DNA of 64,000 nucleotides from Leucobacter sp. L43. Lineage in GTDB: Bacteria > Actinomycetota > Actinomycetes > Actinomycetales > Microbacteriaceae. The notes under the pieces were generated by a model, which ran no database searches, had not been told where the DNA came from, and saw only the letters and a list, made by a program, of their open reading frames with translations. The DNA lies in assembly GCF_016597785.1 (NCBI RefSeq), contig NZ_JAENJG010000001.1, positions 496,001 to 560,000 on the forward strand. Reading direction: 5' to 3'. This document shows positions 34,966 through 43,386 of this stretch, in pieces (the stretch's first letter is position 1; each line of letters begins with the position of its first letter). The position numbers and the translations under genes were made by a program.

Positions 34966-35038
34966 GCCTCCGTAGCTCAGTGGATAGAGCAACGGCCTTC
35001 TAATCCGTTGGTCGCAGGTTCGAATCCTGCCGGAGGCA
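34966..35038 (+). tRNA. tRNA-Arg (anticodon TCT)
   Basis: Acceptor strands GCCTCCG and CGGAGGC pair fully, with discriminator A. The anticodon arm AACGG-CCTTCTAAT-CCGTT gives TCT (reads AGA/AGG), the D arm is GCTCAGTGGATAGAGC and the T arm GCAGGTTCGAATCCTGC. CCA is not encoded. A possible -10 TACGCT lies at 34951-34956. Confidence 0.97.
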
Positions 35039-35085
35039 CTGGGAATTCCGCGTTCGCTGCGGCGACACCGAAAGGACCTCAACGC

Positions 35086-36300
35086 GTGCGCACCCCGAAG
35101 CAGGCCAGGCTTCCCTTCGAAGTCTGGGCGCTCGTCGCGGGCGGCTTCACGGTCGCCCTCGGGTACGGCGTCGTCGCACCGGCCATTCCGCAGTTCGCGC
35201 TCGAGTTCGACGTCTCGAACTTCGCCGCCTCGGCGATCGTCAGCGCGTTCGCGCTCATGCGGCTCGTGTCCGCGCCGCTCGCCGGCTGGGTCGTCGGCCG
35301 CCTCGGCGAGCGACGCACCTACATCATCGGGATCCTCATCGTCGCCGTCTCGACGGGCGCTGCGGCACTCGCGGGCAACTACACCCAGTTCGTCGTGCTG
35401 CGGGGGGTGGGCGGCATCGGCTCTGCGATGTTCACCGTCGCCGCGACAGCCCTGCTCATCAAGGTGAGCCCGCCCTCGGCGCGCGGACGCGTGGCCAGCG
35501 TGAACGCCGCCGGATTCCTGCTCGGCGGCCTCCTCGGACCGGTGCTCGGCGGCGCCGTCGCGATCTTCGGACTCCGCGCCCCGTTCGTCTTCTACTTCTT
35601 CACGCTCCTCGCCGCCGCCACCGTCGTCGCCGTCGCGCTCCGACGCTCCGTTCTCGCGGACCGCTCCCCACGCGGCTCGAACGACGCCGACGAGACGATG
35701 ACCCTGGGCATGGCACTGCGCGTGCCGCAGTACCGCACGCTGCTGCTGTCCGTGTTCGCGTTCGGATGGTCGTCGTTCGGCGTGCGCGTCTCGGTGATCC
35801 CGCTGCTGGTTGCGGCGACGTTCCACGGCGACGCGACCATGGCGGCATGGGTGCTCGCCGCCTATGCCGCGGGGAACGCGATACTCATCTTCCCGTCCGG
35901 CAGATGGAATGACACCCTCGGACGGAAGCCTCTGCTCATCACCGGATCGGTCATCCTGGCGGCGAGCTATGCGGTCTTCCCATTCGCCCCTGAGCTGTGG
36001 GTCGCGTTGGCCGTGATGTTCGTCGCGGGAGCAGGGTCGGCGCTCGTCAATCCGGGCCAGCAGGCCGTGCTCGCCGATATTCTCGCCGGACGCCGAGGCG
36101 GATCGGTGGTCGCCGGGTACTCGATGACGAGCGATCTCGGCGGCGTGCTCGGTCCGCTCATCGCCGGTGCGATCGTCGACCTCGCCGGATTCGGCTGGGC
36201 GTTCGGCGTGACAGCGGCGCTCATCGGCCTGGCCGCGCTCGCGTGGGCGCTGACACCGGCGACGCGACCGCCCGCAGCATCGGCGGCGTCACCGTCGTGA
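35086..36300 (+). CDS. MFS transporter
   Basis: A 404-residue inner-membrane transporter with about 12 hydrophobic segments, typical of the DHA-type major facilitator family. The loop 2-3 motif GWVVGRLGERRTYIIG (G-x-x-x-D/G-R-x-G-R-R form) and the equivalent GRWNDTLGRKPLLI in the second half are visible. The family exports drugs or small metabolites by proton antiport; the substrate is not predictable. The GTG at 35086 has AAAGGA upstream. It starts 47 bases after tRNA-Arg and converges on def. Confidence 0.88.
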   Translation: MRTPKQARLPFEVWALVAGGFTVALGYGVVAPAIPQFALEFDVSNFAASAIVSAFALMRLVSAPLAGWVVGRLGERRTYIIGILIVAVSTGAAALAGNYTQFVVLRGVGGIGSAMFTVAATALLIKVSPPSARGRVASVNAAGFLLGGLLGPVLGGAVAIFGLRAPFVFYFFTLLAAATVVAVALRRSVLADRSPRGSNDADETMTLGMALRVPQYRTLLLSVFAFGWSSFGVRVSVIPLLVAATFHGDATMAAWVLAAYAAGNAILIFPSGRWNDTLGRKPLLITGSVILAASYAVFPFAPELWVALAVMFVAGAGSALVNPGQQAVLADILAGRRGGSVVAGYSMTSDLGGVLGPLIAGAIVDLAGFGWAFGVTAALIGLAALAWALTPATRPPAASAASPS

Positions 36301-36349
36301 CTGCTCGTCAGCGTCCCTGGCGCTGCGGATCACATCTCGTCTCGGCGCG

Positions 36350-36913
36350 TCAGCCTTCGAGATCGTCGACACCCGGGAGCCAGCTCAGGCCCGGTGTGCC
36401 CCAGCCGTTCTTCCGCTGAGCCTTCTGCGCTCCGCGGTGCTCCGGGTGCACGAGCCGGTCGACGTAGAGCAGACCGTTGAGGTGGTCGAATTCGTGCTGC
36501 AGGATGCGCGCGAACCATCCGCTCGCAGTGATCTCGAACGGCTTTCCGTCGACGTCCTGCGCACGCAGCAGCGCCCGTGGCGCCCGTCGCAGGGCGAAGC
36601 GCTCTCCGGGGAACGAGAGGCACCCCTCGACCTCGTCCTCGCCAGGCAGTCCCGGCTCGGGAGGAGTGATCCACAACTCGGGGTTGATCGCGACCCCGCG
36701 TTCCGGTCCCTCGTCCTGGTCTTCGTAGATCCACACGAAGACCCGCTTGCCGATGCCCACCTGAGGTGCGGCCAGGCCCACTCCGGGAGCCGCCTCCGTG
36801 GTGTCGAACATGTCGTCCACGAGTGCGCGCAGTTCGTCGTCGAAGTCTGTGACGGGAGCGGCGGGACGATGCAGAACGGGTTCACCGGAGATCACGATGG
36901 GAAGAACAGCCAT
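36350..36913 (-). CDS. def: Peptide deformylase
   Basis: Def removes the formyl group from nascent protein N-termini. All three motifs are present: GVGLAAPQVG (44-53), EGCLSFPG with the metal ligand Cys98, and HEFDH (140-144) with two His ligands and the catalytic Glu. The 187 residues are normal length. TAAACT (36921-36926) ends 7 nt before the ATG, which points to a leaderless mRNA. Confidence 0.96.
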   Translation of the reverse strand: MAVLPIVISGEPVLHRPAAPVTDFDDELRALVDDMFDTTEAAPGVGLAAPQVGIGKRVFVWIYEDQDEGPERGVAINPELWITPPEPGLPGEDEVEGCLSFPGERFALRRAPRALLRAQDVDGKPFEITASGWFARILQHEFDHLNGLLYVDRLVHPEHRGAQKAQRKNGWGTPGLSWLPGVDDLEG

Positions 36914-37045
36914 GGAGTCCAGTTTACGTCCTGCGACGCGCGCCCTTCTGCCACAGCCCCGCCACCGACCGAACCGGGCCGGAACAGTAGACTGGACCGA
37001 TTGCGGGCGCGCGCCCGCGCACTGCTACTGCACTGAGGAGCCACT

Positions 37046-37687
37046 GTGCCGAATACGCCAGCTGACCAGATCGTCTGGATCGACTGCGAAATGACCGGTC
37101 TCGACGTCGACCAGGACGGCCTCTGCGAGATTGCGGTGATCGTGACCGACTTCGACCTGACGCCGCTGGATTCCGGTTTCGAGATCGTGATCAACCCGGG
37201 CGACGATGCACTCGCCCACATGAACGACTTCGTGCGCTCCATGCATGAGAAGTCCGGTCTCCTCCCCCGCATCGCCGAAGGGGCGTCGCTCGAGGACGCC
37301 GAGCAGCAGGTCATCGCCTACCTGGAGCGATTCGTGACCGCCGGCCGACGCCCGCTCGTAGCGGGGAACACGATCGGAATGGACCGCCGCTTCATCGCGA
37401 AATATCTGCCGACGCTCGAAGAACGACTGCACTACCGCAGCGTCGACGTCTCCACGATCAAAGAGCTCAGCCGCCGCTGGTATCCGGCCGCATTCTCAGG
37501 AGCGCCCGAGAAGACCGGAGGGCATCGAGCGCTCGCCGATATCGCGGAGTCCATTCAGGAGCTGGCGTACTTCCGCGATGCCGTCATGAGTGCTGCGCCC
37601 GGACCCGATAAGGCGACGGCGGCAGCGCACGCGAAGCGGGCGACCGAGCGCTTCGCGACGCTCGTGCACGGCGATTCCGCCGAGTAG
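37046..37687 (+). CDS. orn: Oligoribonuclease
   Basis: Orn degrades 2-5 nt RNAs and the linear dinucleotide pGpG from cyclic di-GMP breakdown, so it also finishes the c-di-GMP pathway. The DEDD exonuclease sites are seen: WIDCEMTGLD (Asp13, Glu15), the Asp in AGNTIGMDRRFI, and GGHRALADI with the catalytic His and Asp. The 213 residues are near the usual 180-215. The GTG at 37046 follows GAGGAG. Confidence 0.95.
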   Translation: MPNTPADQIVWIDCEMTGLDVDQDGLCEIAVIVTDFDLTPLDSGFEIVINPGDDALAHMNDFVRSMHEKSGLLPRIAEGASLEDAEQQVIAYLERFVTAGRRPLVAGNTIGMDRRFIAKYLPTLEERLHYRSVDVSTIKELSRRWYPAAFSGAPEKTGGHRALADIAESIQELAYFRDAVMSAAPGPDKATAAAHAKRATERFATLVHGDSAE

Positions 37688-37739
37688 CCGCCGCCGCATC
37701 GCTCGTCCTCACTGCGACGCGCGCATCAGCGGGCCCGGT

Positions 37740-37770
37740 TTGGCATTGGCGCCTCGCATTGGGTTATGAT
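37740..37770 (+). promoter_or_regulatory. Candidate promoter of tRNA-His
   Basis: TTGGCA (37740-37745) and TATGAT (37765-37770) are 19 nt apart, slightly wide. The predicted start at about 37777 leaves 36 nt before the tRNA. Confidence 0.4.
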
Positions 37771-37812
37771 GATCTGGTTGCCTGGCGCGCTAGCGCGAGT
37801 TAGGTCAGCATG

Positions 37813-37888
37813 GTGGCTATAGCTCAGTCGGTAGAGCACCGGCTTGTGGTGCCGGTGGTCGCGGGTTCAAGTCCCGTTAGCCACCCCA
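37813..37888 (+). tRNA. tRNA-His (anticodon GTG)
   Basis: Acceptor strands GTGGCTA and TAGCCAC pair fully, the anticodon arm CCGGC-TTGTGGT-GCCGG gives GTG and the T arm is GCGGGTTCAAGTCCCGT. A G precedes the first acceptor base (37812), the G-1 typical of histidine tRNAs. The discriminator is C and CCA is encoded (37886-37888), unlike the other two tRNAs here. Confidence 0.96.
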
Positions 37889-37896
37889 AGTAGTAC

Positions 37897-37953
37897 CGAG
37901 GCCCGCCTCGCGCATTCACGGATCAGATCCGGCGCGAGGCGGGCCTCGTTCGT
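37897..37953 (+). terminator. Terminator after tRNA-His
   Basis: CGAGGCCCGCCTCGCGC (37897-37913) is the exact reverse complement of 37932-37948, a 17-bp stem with an 18-base loop, followed by TTCGT. The position, 8 nt past the tRNA, makes it the transcript end. Confidence 0.75.
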
Positions 37954-37956
37954 GTT

Positions 37957-37990
37957 GTGCGTCCAGGCGTAATGTGCGTCCAGGCGTGCC
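37957..37990. repeat. Tandem 17-bp repeat
   Basis: GTGCGTCCAGGCGTAAT and GTGCGTCCAGGCGTGCC lie head to tail after the tRNA-His terminator; the first 14 bases are identical. No function is known. Confidence 0.55.
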
Positions 37991-38000
37991 GTGCGCCCAC

Positions 38001-38025
38001 GCCCCCGGCGTATGCCGGCAGGGGC
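38001..38025 (-). terminator. Hairpin downstream of the ThiF-like gene
   Basis: GCCCCCGGC and GCCGGCAGGGGC form a stem around GTAT with one bulge region. It stands just after the ThiF-like stop codon on the minus strand, where a terminator is expected. Confidence 0.4.
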
Positions 38026-38036
38026 GCAGACGCTCG

Positions 38037-38978
38037 CTAGGAGCGCCTGCGCGTGATGTCGGCGACCGTGTAGCTGCCGAGCGGATTCAGATTCAGCTTC
38101 TGCCTCGCAGCGGCCACGAGCAGACCCAGCACGTGCGGGGCGCGCCCCGCCCGCACGATGCGGGTGCGGAGACGATAGGCGTCAGTGTAGGCGATCCGGG
38201 GCGCCCAGATCGGGGAACGGCGATGATTCGCCACCCCCGCAGTCAGATGCAGAAACGCCTGCGCGCTGCCGATCGCTGACGCCGCGTCCACGCCGATCGA
38301 GATCGACGGCAGGGAGGCCGGCTCGTGGCCATCCTCCCCCGCAACCGCACGCAACGATCGCAGGTCGGTGTAGGGCGGGATGTACGGCAGGCACCGAGCG
38401 AGATCCACTCCCGCGTCCGCGATCTCGTCGAGCGGCATCTCCGCGTCGAACCCCATGAATCGTTCGAACGTCCAGGGAGAAGCCGGAGCGAACGATGTGA
38501 CCTGCGCGGCGAAGCCGACGTTCATGACGAGGAGATCTGGAATGCCCTGCATTCGCGCTCGACGCGCGATGAGCGATCCGATCTCCGGCTTCGTGAGCTC
38601 CGACTCGTCGAGCACCAGGGAGGCGCCCTGCATGAAGTCCGCGATGTTCTCCGGGATCACGCCATCGAAGAAGGTGCGCACCTCCGCGTCCGGGTTGATG
38701 TCGAGCACGCGCTCCCGAAACACCTCGGCCTTGCGCCGGCCCAGCGTCGCCGTGCTCGCGCCCTCGACGCGATTCACGTTCTCCAATTCGAACACCTCGG
38801 GGTCAGCGACGCTGAACGATGCGACTCCCATGCGGGCCAGCTTGACGCCCAGTTGGAAGCCGTCTCCTCCGACCCCTGCGATGGCGACCCGAGACTCGAC
38901 GAGCGCGCGCTGCTCGTCTTCGCTCCAGAAGCCGTAGTTGCGAGAGAACTGCGGAGCCTCGGTGCCCAGACGCATCAC
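38037..38978 (-). CDS. ThiF/E1-like adenylyltransferase family protein
   Basis: The 313-residue protein has the Rossmann-type ATP-binding fold of ThiF/MoeB/E1 enzymes, which adenylate a carboxylate. GVGGDGFQLGVKLARMG is the Gly-rich loop, VADPEVFELENVNRVEG matches the D-x-D-x-E-x-x-N-x-x-R motif with the first Asp kept, and SLVLDESE holds the Asp that usually binds Mg. The two CxxC zinc pairs of MoeB/ThiF are absent; one Cys (LARCLPYIPPY) could be a thioester site. The C-terminal 120 residues are not recognised. The start overlaps the stop of the acyltransferase gene (GTGATG), so the two are coupled. The substrate is unknown. Confidence 0.72.
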   Translation of the reverse strand: MMRLGTEAPQFSRNYGFWSEDEQRALVESRVAIAGVGGDGFQLGVKLARMGVASFSVADPEVFELENVNRVEGASTATLGRRKAEVFRERVLDINPDAEVRTFFDGVIPENIADFMQGASLVLDESELTKPEIGSLIARRARMQGIPDLLVMNVGFAAQVTSFAPASPWTFERFMGFDAEMPLDEIADAGVDLARCLPYIPPYTDLRSLRAVAGEDGHEPASLPSISIGVDAASAIGSAQAFLHLTAGVANHRRSPIWAPRIAYTDAYRLRTRIVRAGRAPHVLGLLVAAARQKLNLNPLGSYTVADITRRRS

Positions 38979-39745
38979 CGCGGCTGCTCGGTGAGCGCGC
39001 GCTTCGGGGCGCGGCCGACGTAGGTCATGGCGCCGTCTTCGGCCCGGTACTGATCGATGAATCCGCCCTGGCGAGCATTCACGCGCTCCGTGGAGGCGGG
39101 AATGTCGATCTCGATCGGGAGATTATAGTCGAGGTAGTGCTCCACGTACCTGGGCTCGCCGATGCGCGAAATGGCGATCGTTCCGCGCAGATGGCGTTCG
39201 AGCCACGGCTCGATGATCGCGAATGTGCGCTCCAACGCGTGGTTCGCCTCGTACGCGAGCATGACCGCGAACAGATGCCACTGCACCAGCTCCTGCATGA
39301 CGGCGTGCTCATGGCGCGCGATCACTCGCGAGACCTCGACGCTGCGCGGAGTCAGCCCATCGTCGGTGAACGAGTCCGGGCAGAACTCCTCGACGGGCAG
39401 CGGGCTTTCGTCGCCCCGCACGATCAGCCGTGAGACTCCCACGACGCGCACGCCCTCGACGTGGTTCTCGAAGACTGCGAACGTCACGGAGCGTGCGTCG
39501 TCGCTATCGCGATCCGTACCGTCCGGCTGGATCTCGCTCTCATCGAGCTGTCCCGTCTGGTCGACGTAGACCTTGCGCCGCAGCACGAAGTGCGCGAGAT
39601 ACTCGGCCTCGAGCCCGGGGCGCGCGACGTCGTTCTCTGCGATGATGCCGACGCACATGCGCGCGGTCGGGTGATCGACGAAGAGCGAGGAGCCGATCAC
39701 CGGGATAACGTCGTGGTTCGTCACGGAACGGTCGATATGGGACAA
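38975..39745 (-). CDS. LuxI/FeeM-like GNAT acyltransferase (possible signal synthase)
   Basis: The 256-residue product fits the GNAT-fold acyl amino acid / acyl-homoserine lactone synthase group (LuxI, FeeM/NasY and PEP-CTERM-associated relatives). An N-terminal helix is followed by AHFVLRRKVYVDQTGQ, a PDGTDRDSDDARSVTFAVFE stretch, the strand VVGVSRLIV, LPVEEF, and the hallmark VEVSRVIAR (E-x-S-R). Such enzymes link an acyl chain from acyl-ACP or acyl-CoA to an amino acid. The TTG at 39745 is used because the perfect Shine-Dalgarno AGGAGG (39756-39761) lies 10 nt upstream; a GTG at 39781 is the alternative. It is coupled to the ThiF-like gene and divergent from a TetR-like regulator. Confidence 0.65.
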   Translation of the reverse strand: MSHIDRSVTNHDVIPVIGSSLFVDHPTARMCVGIIAENDVARPGLEAEYLAHFVLRRKVYVDQTGQLDESEIQPDGTDRDSDDARSVTFAVFENHVEGVRVVGVSRLIVRGDESPLPVEEFCPDSFTDDGLTPRSVEVSRVIARHEHAVMQELVQWHLFAVMLAYEANHALERTFAIIEPWLERHLRGTIAISRIGEPRYVEHYLDYNLPIEIDIPASTERVNARQGGFIDQYRAEDGAMTYVGRAPKRALTEQPR

Positions 39746-39992
39746 CGCCGGGGATCCTCCTGTTAGCGCGGCCTGCTGCACCGCGGATACGTCATTGAAT
39801 GCCCGGGTGTGACCTCGAACGACTCGTGTAAGTCTTATTGTGCCCGAATCGCCGTTCTTCGCGCATCGCTTCCGCCGCCCGGCGAGTCGCGGATGCGCGA
39901 AGGAGTGCCATTCGATGGCGGCAGACGCGTGCGTGGCGACGGAAGCGGGATGCTAGCATATGTGCACTACTGACGTCGAAATTGGGGGAACG

Positions 39993-40877
39993 GTGCAGGC
40001 AGACGGCTGGAACCGCGGGAGCAGTGTTCGATCTCGCTCGACGACTGACGACCTGGGAGCGAAAGTCCTGCTCAGCGCAGTGAAGCACGTCGAGACCGTC
40101 GGACTCTCCCTCGGCGTCTCGCAAGAACTCATCGACCAGATCTGCTCGGACGCCGGTGTCTCAGCGAAGCAGTTCGCGCAGGTGTGGTCGTCCCCTGACG
40201 CTTTCATGGCGGATCTTTTCTGCGAACTCGCGAACCAGGCGCAGATCGACCGCGCTGATACCGAAACGCTGCTGACGACGTGGCAGTACCTCAGCATGCG
40301 CACCGACGACCTGCACACGCTCGAAGGTCGGCGCAGCGTGTTGAACGACATCATTCGCACCGCCGCGGAGTACAACTTCGAGGTCATCACGGCATCGAGC
40401 AAGTGGCGCACGTACGCAGCGCTCTCGACCACCATCGTGGCCTGGCCGGAAGGACCCGCGCGGACGCGTGTACTGGACGCGTTGCAGGCGAGCGAGCTCT
40501 CGTTCGTCGAGACGATGGAGAGCTTCTACCGCAACGTCCTCCCCACGGTCGGGTATCGCCTGAAGCCGATGTTCCACAACGATTACCAGCCGTTCGTCGT
40601 CGCTGCGGCCTCAGTGATCGAGGGCCTGGGCATCGTTCGCGCGACCGTCCCCGCCCTCGTCGAGGCGCATTTCGACGGGTCGTCTGCGGGCGCCGATGGG
40701 AACGCTGATGAGCAGGCGCAGGAAGACTCCTGGTCCGTGTCAGCGCTCGCGTTCATGGGTGTCGTCGATGCCTTCATCGAACCGGATCCGCACTTCGTCC
40801 CGACGGAGGCCATCTCGCGCCTCAGCTCGGGCGTCGATGTCACTCCCCCGTCGCCCGAGGCCGACGCGGCGTACTGA
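39993..40877 (+). CDS. TetR-like transcriptional regulator
   Basis: The 294-residue protein has an N-terminal helix-turn-helix that resembles TetR family DNA-binding domains but is divergent (SLGVSQELIDQICSDAGVSA then a KQFAQVWSSPDAFMADLF helix; compare GVSxGTxYxYFxSK). The C-terminal 210 residues are helical and should bind a ligand. I use the GTG at 39993, which follows GGGGGA; an ATG at 39960 overlaps a possible -10 TAGCAT and so is less likely. It is divergent from the acyltransferase-ThiF pair, which it may control, and converges on the GGDEF-EAL gene. The ligand is unknown. Confidence 0.7.
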   Translation: MQADGWNRGSSVRSRSTTDDLGAKVLLSAVKHVETVGLSLGVSQELIDQICSDAGVSAKQFAQVWSSPDAFMADLFCELANQAQIDRADTETLLTTWQYLSMRTDDLHTLEGRRSVLNDIIRTAAEYNFEVITASSKWRTYAALSTTIVAWPEGPARTRVLDALQASELSFVETMESFYRNVLPTVGYRLKPMFHNDYQPFVVAAASVIEGLGIVRATVPALVEAHFDGSSAGADGNADEQAQEDSWSVSALAFMGVVDAFIEPDPHFVPTEAISRLSSGVDVTPPSPEADAAY

Positions 40878-40919
40878 CCTGCATCGGCCGCTGACCGCTG
40901 CCGACGTACTGGGCGGCGA

Positions 40920-43265
40920 CTACGCGATCTCCGCGCGCGTGCCGGTGCGACGGAGCCGGTCGCGCGTCAGCGCGAACGACTGCGGCCGGCCGTAGTAATA
41001 GCCCTGCACGCTGCGCACGCCGAGCGCTCGCAGCGTCTCCGCTACGGCGGCGCTCTCGATGCCTTCGACGACGACGGTATGACCGAGATTATCGCCGAAG
41101 CCCTGCAGCGCTTTGATGAGCTCCCGCTGCCTGGAGTCGTCGAGGTTGCCGATCAGGCTCTTGTCGATCTTGAGGATGTTCATCGGGAAGTGGACCAGAG
41201 CCCCGACGGACGAGTCGTCCGAGCCGTAGTCGTCGAGCGCGATGATCAGGCCGGCGGCTTGCAGGTTCTCCGCATCGCGACGGAGCTCGTCGGTGACGGA
41301 ACGCAGGGAGCGCTCGTTGAGTTCGATGCAGAGGGTGACGTCGGGGTGCGTCTGCGCCGCCTCGCGAAGATACGGTCCGAGCTCGGAGTCGCTGATCTGG
41401 CCGAGGTCGAGGTTGACGGTCATGCAGGTGATGCTGGGCTCCAGCCTGCGGAACTGCTCGGCCGCTTGCAGAGCCTTTGTGATCACCTGCTCCGTCAGCG
41501 CGTTCATGAGCCCCAGGCTCTTCGCGCGGGCGATGAGCGATGGAGCCGAGATCGGACCCAATTCAGGATCGACGTATCGCGTCAGCGCCTCGAACGCCCA
41601 GATCTTGCCGGTCGAGATGTCGACGATGGGTTGGAAGGCGAGCATGAGCCGATTGCCCTCGATGGCTCGGGCCACGATGTCGTTGAGCCGTGTCGAACGA
41701 TGCGACGAGATGCTCACCGTGCTTCCGGCGACGATCGTCCCCTGCCGACGGGAGCGTTTCGCCTGGAGCATCGTACGGTCCGCATCCTCGACGAGGGACT
41801 GAGCATCGATCTCACGGTGGCTCGAGAAGGCCAGACCGGCGCTCACCAGCGGCGTCAGATCGTGCCCCTCGAGGTCCAGGCGCTCGCTCACCGCGGCGAT
41901 GACGCGGTCGGCGGCCTCTTTGGCCTGATCGATCGAGACGAGGCCGGTGAAGATGACGACGAACTCGTCGCCTCCGACGCGGGAGACGAAATCGCCGCCG
42001 CCCGACGATCGTTCGAGGCGCACCGCGATGGCTTGGAGGAGCGCGTCTCCGGCACGGTGGCCGAAGTTGTCGTTGAGCTTCTTGAAGTCATCGAGATCGA
42101 TGAACAGCAGCGCGATGCCTTCGTGGTAGGGGCGGTGCTCGTTGGCGTCGATCAGCGCCTGCTGGAACGCCCCGTAATTCGGCAGGCCCGTGAGCGGGTC
42201 CGTGTTGGCCCGCTGCTCGAGCGAGTCGACTTCGTACTGCATGCGGGCCGCTTCGCTCGCCAGGTGGGCGAGTGAGACCAGGGCCCGCTCGTCGTCCCGG
42301 CTGAAGGCGCTGCCGCCGAGCTTGCGCGAGGCCACGAGGTACTGCTCCGACCCTGCGGCGAGGCTCACCGGGGCGCCGATCTCGTCGCTCTCGGGAGGTG
42401 AGTCCCGCAGTTCGACGGCGTTGGCGCGCACGATCCCTCTCGCGCGGTTCAGCAGCGCGGTGCCCAGCGCCTCACCGCTCTCCCTCGGGAGTTCGATCGC
42501 GGCATCCACCACCGCGGAGAGACGGGATTCGATGTCGTCCGAGCGCGAGCGCTGCGCGAGCACGTAGAAGATCGAACCGGCGAGCAGCACGACGAACGGC
42601 GTGAAGCTGACATCGGGGTCGCCCTCGATCCACGAGATGACGGTCGCATCGATGTAGTGAATCAGTGTGGCGGTGAGCGAGACCACGACCACGAGCAGGA
42701 CCAGCCGGCTCGGTTTCACCGAAGACGCGCTCACGCCGCGGTCGACCTCTTCACGGCCCCATTGGCGGGCGAACTCGCCGAGCAGCACGACGCCGTAGAA
42801 GGCCACGGTCGCGGCGACGAAGCTCGGGAGCAACCACACCCCGAGCGCGTCGAGCCCGTTGCGAACGGCGACGAAGGCGACTGCCCCGACGGTGGCGAGC
42901 CCTGTCGTGTACAGCGCCAGCCACAGGTTTCGTCGAAGGGAGATCTGCGCGATCAGGACTCCCATCGTCCAGATGCACACACCGATGAACGGAGCCTCGG
43001 TGAGCGGCTCGATCGAGAGCATCACGATCGAGACGCCGGCTTGCGGGAACCCGCGGTCGTAGCCGATGCGGATGTGGAAAGGCCCGCAGATGATGACGCT
43101 TGCGATGACGGCGAGTACCAGCGTCCACGAGGACGGCGCCGTCCCGATGAGATGCGCGATGCCGGTGCCGATCGCGATGAGCGCGAAGACGATGAACGGT
43201 GCAGCGAATACGGTGTCACCCTTCGCCACTCCAGAGCGCTTCACTGCGACCACTTTCCTCCCCAT
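40920..43265 (-). CDS. Membrane-bound GGDEF-EAL protein
   Basis: A 781-residue bifunctional cyclic di-GMP protein. About seven hydrophobic segments fill residues 15-270, then comes a coiled or GAF-like stretch. The GGDEF domain has RVGGDEFVVI (GGDEF at 431-435, intact) and the EAL domain (about 540-775) has AFEALTRY (559-561), VNLDLGQIS, IELNERS, ALDDYGSDDSS, LKIDKSLI, VVVEGIES and QGYYYGRP. All metal-binding and catalytic residues of an active phosphodiesterase appear present, so it could make and break the messenger. The start is uncertain: the ATG at 43265 lies within GGGGAGG-rich sequence, and GTG codons a few residues in are alternatives. CATAAT (43314-43309) is a possible -10. Confidence 0.9.
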   Translation of the reverse strand: MGRKVVAVKRSGVAKGDTVFAAPFIVFALIAIGTGIAHLIGTAPSSWTLVLAVIASVIICGPFHIRIGYDRGFPQAGVSIVMLSIEPLTEAPFIGVCIWTMGVLIAQISLRRNLWLALYTTGLATVGAVAFVAVRNGLDALGVWLLPSFVAATVAFYGVVLLGEFARQWGREEVDRGVSASSVKPSRLVLLVVVVSLTATLIHYIDATVISWIEGDPDVSFTPFVVLLAGSIFYVLAQRSRSDDIESRLSAVVDAAIELPRESGEALGTALLNRARGIVRANAVELRDSPPESDEIGAPVSLAAGSEQYLVASRKLGGSAFSRDDERALVSLAHLASEAARMQYEVDSLEQRANTDPLTGLPNYGAFQQALIDANEHRPYHEGIALLFIDLDDFKKLNDNFGHRAGDALLQAIAVRLERSSGGGDFVSRVGGDEFVVIFTGLVSIDQAKEAADRVIAAVSERLDLEGHDLTPLVSAGLAFSSHREIDAQSLVEDADRTMLQAKRSRRQGTIVAGSTVSISSHRSTRLNDIVARAIEGNRLMLAFQPIVDISTGKIWAFEALTRYVDPELGPISAPSLIARAKSLGLMNALTEQVITKALQAAEQFRRLEPSITCMTVNLDLGQISDSELGPYLREAAQTHPDVTLCIELNERSLRSVTDELRRDAENLQAAGLIIALDDYGSDDSSVGALVHFPMNILKIDKSLIGNLDDSRQRELIKALQGFGDNLGHTVVVEGIESAAVAETLRALGVRSVQGYYYGRPQSFALTRDRLRRTGTRAEIA

Positions 43266-43386
43266 GTTCGGCGCATTCCCCTGCTTCAGTGCATGAACGC
43301 GGCAGCTCATTATGTCACGCACCGGGCGCCCGGTTTTCGCGCAATGTTCCACGACGCCGCAGAGGGGTTCTGTGTAGGGTGAAGAC

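Noticed and set aside
34714-36300. A longer MFS frame starting before tRNA-Arg
   Set aside because: The upstream extension reads through the GGDEF gene and the tRNA; the GTG at 35086 with a ribosome-binding site is the real start.
37957-37990. CRISPR-like repeat
   Set aside because: Only two head-to-tail copies without spacers; too short for an array.
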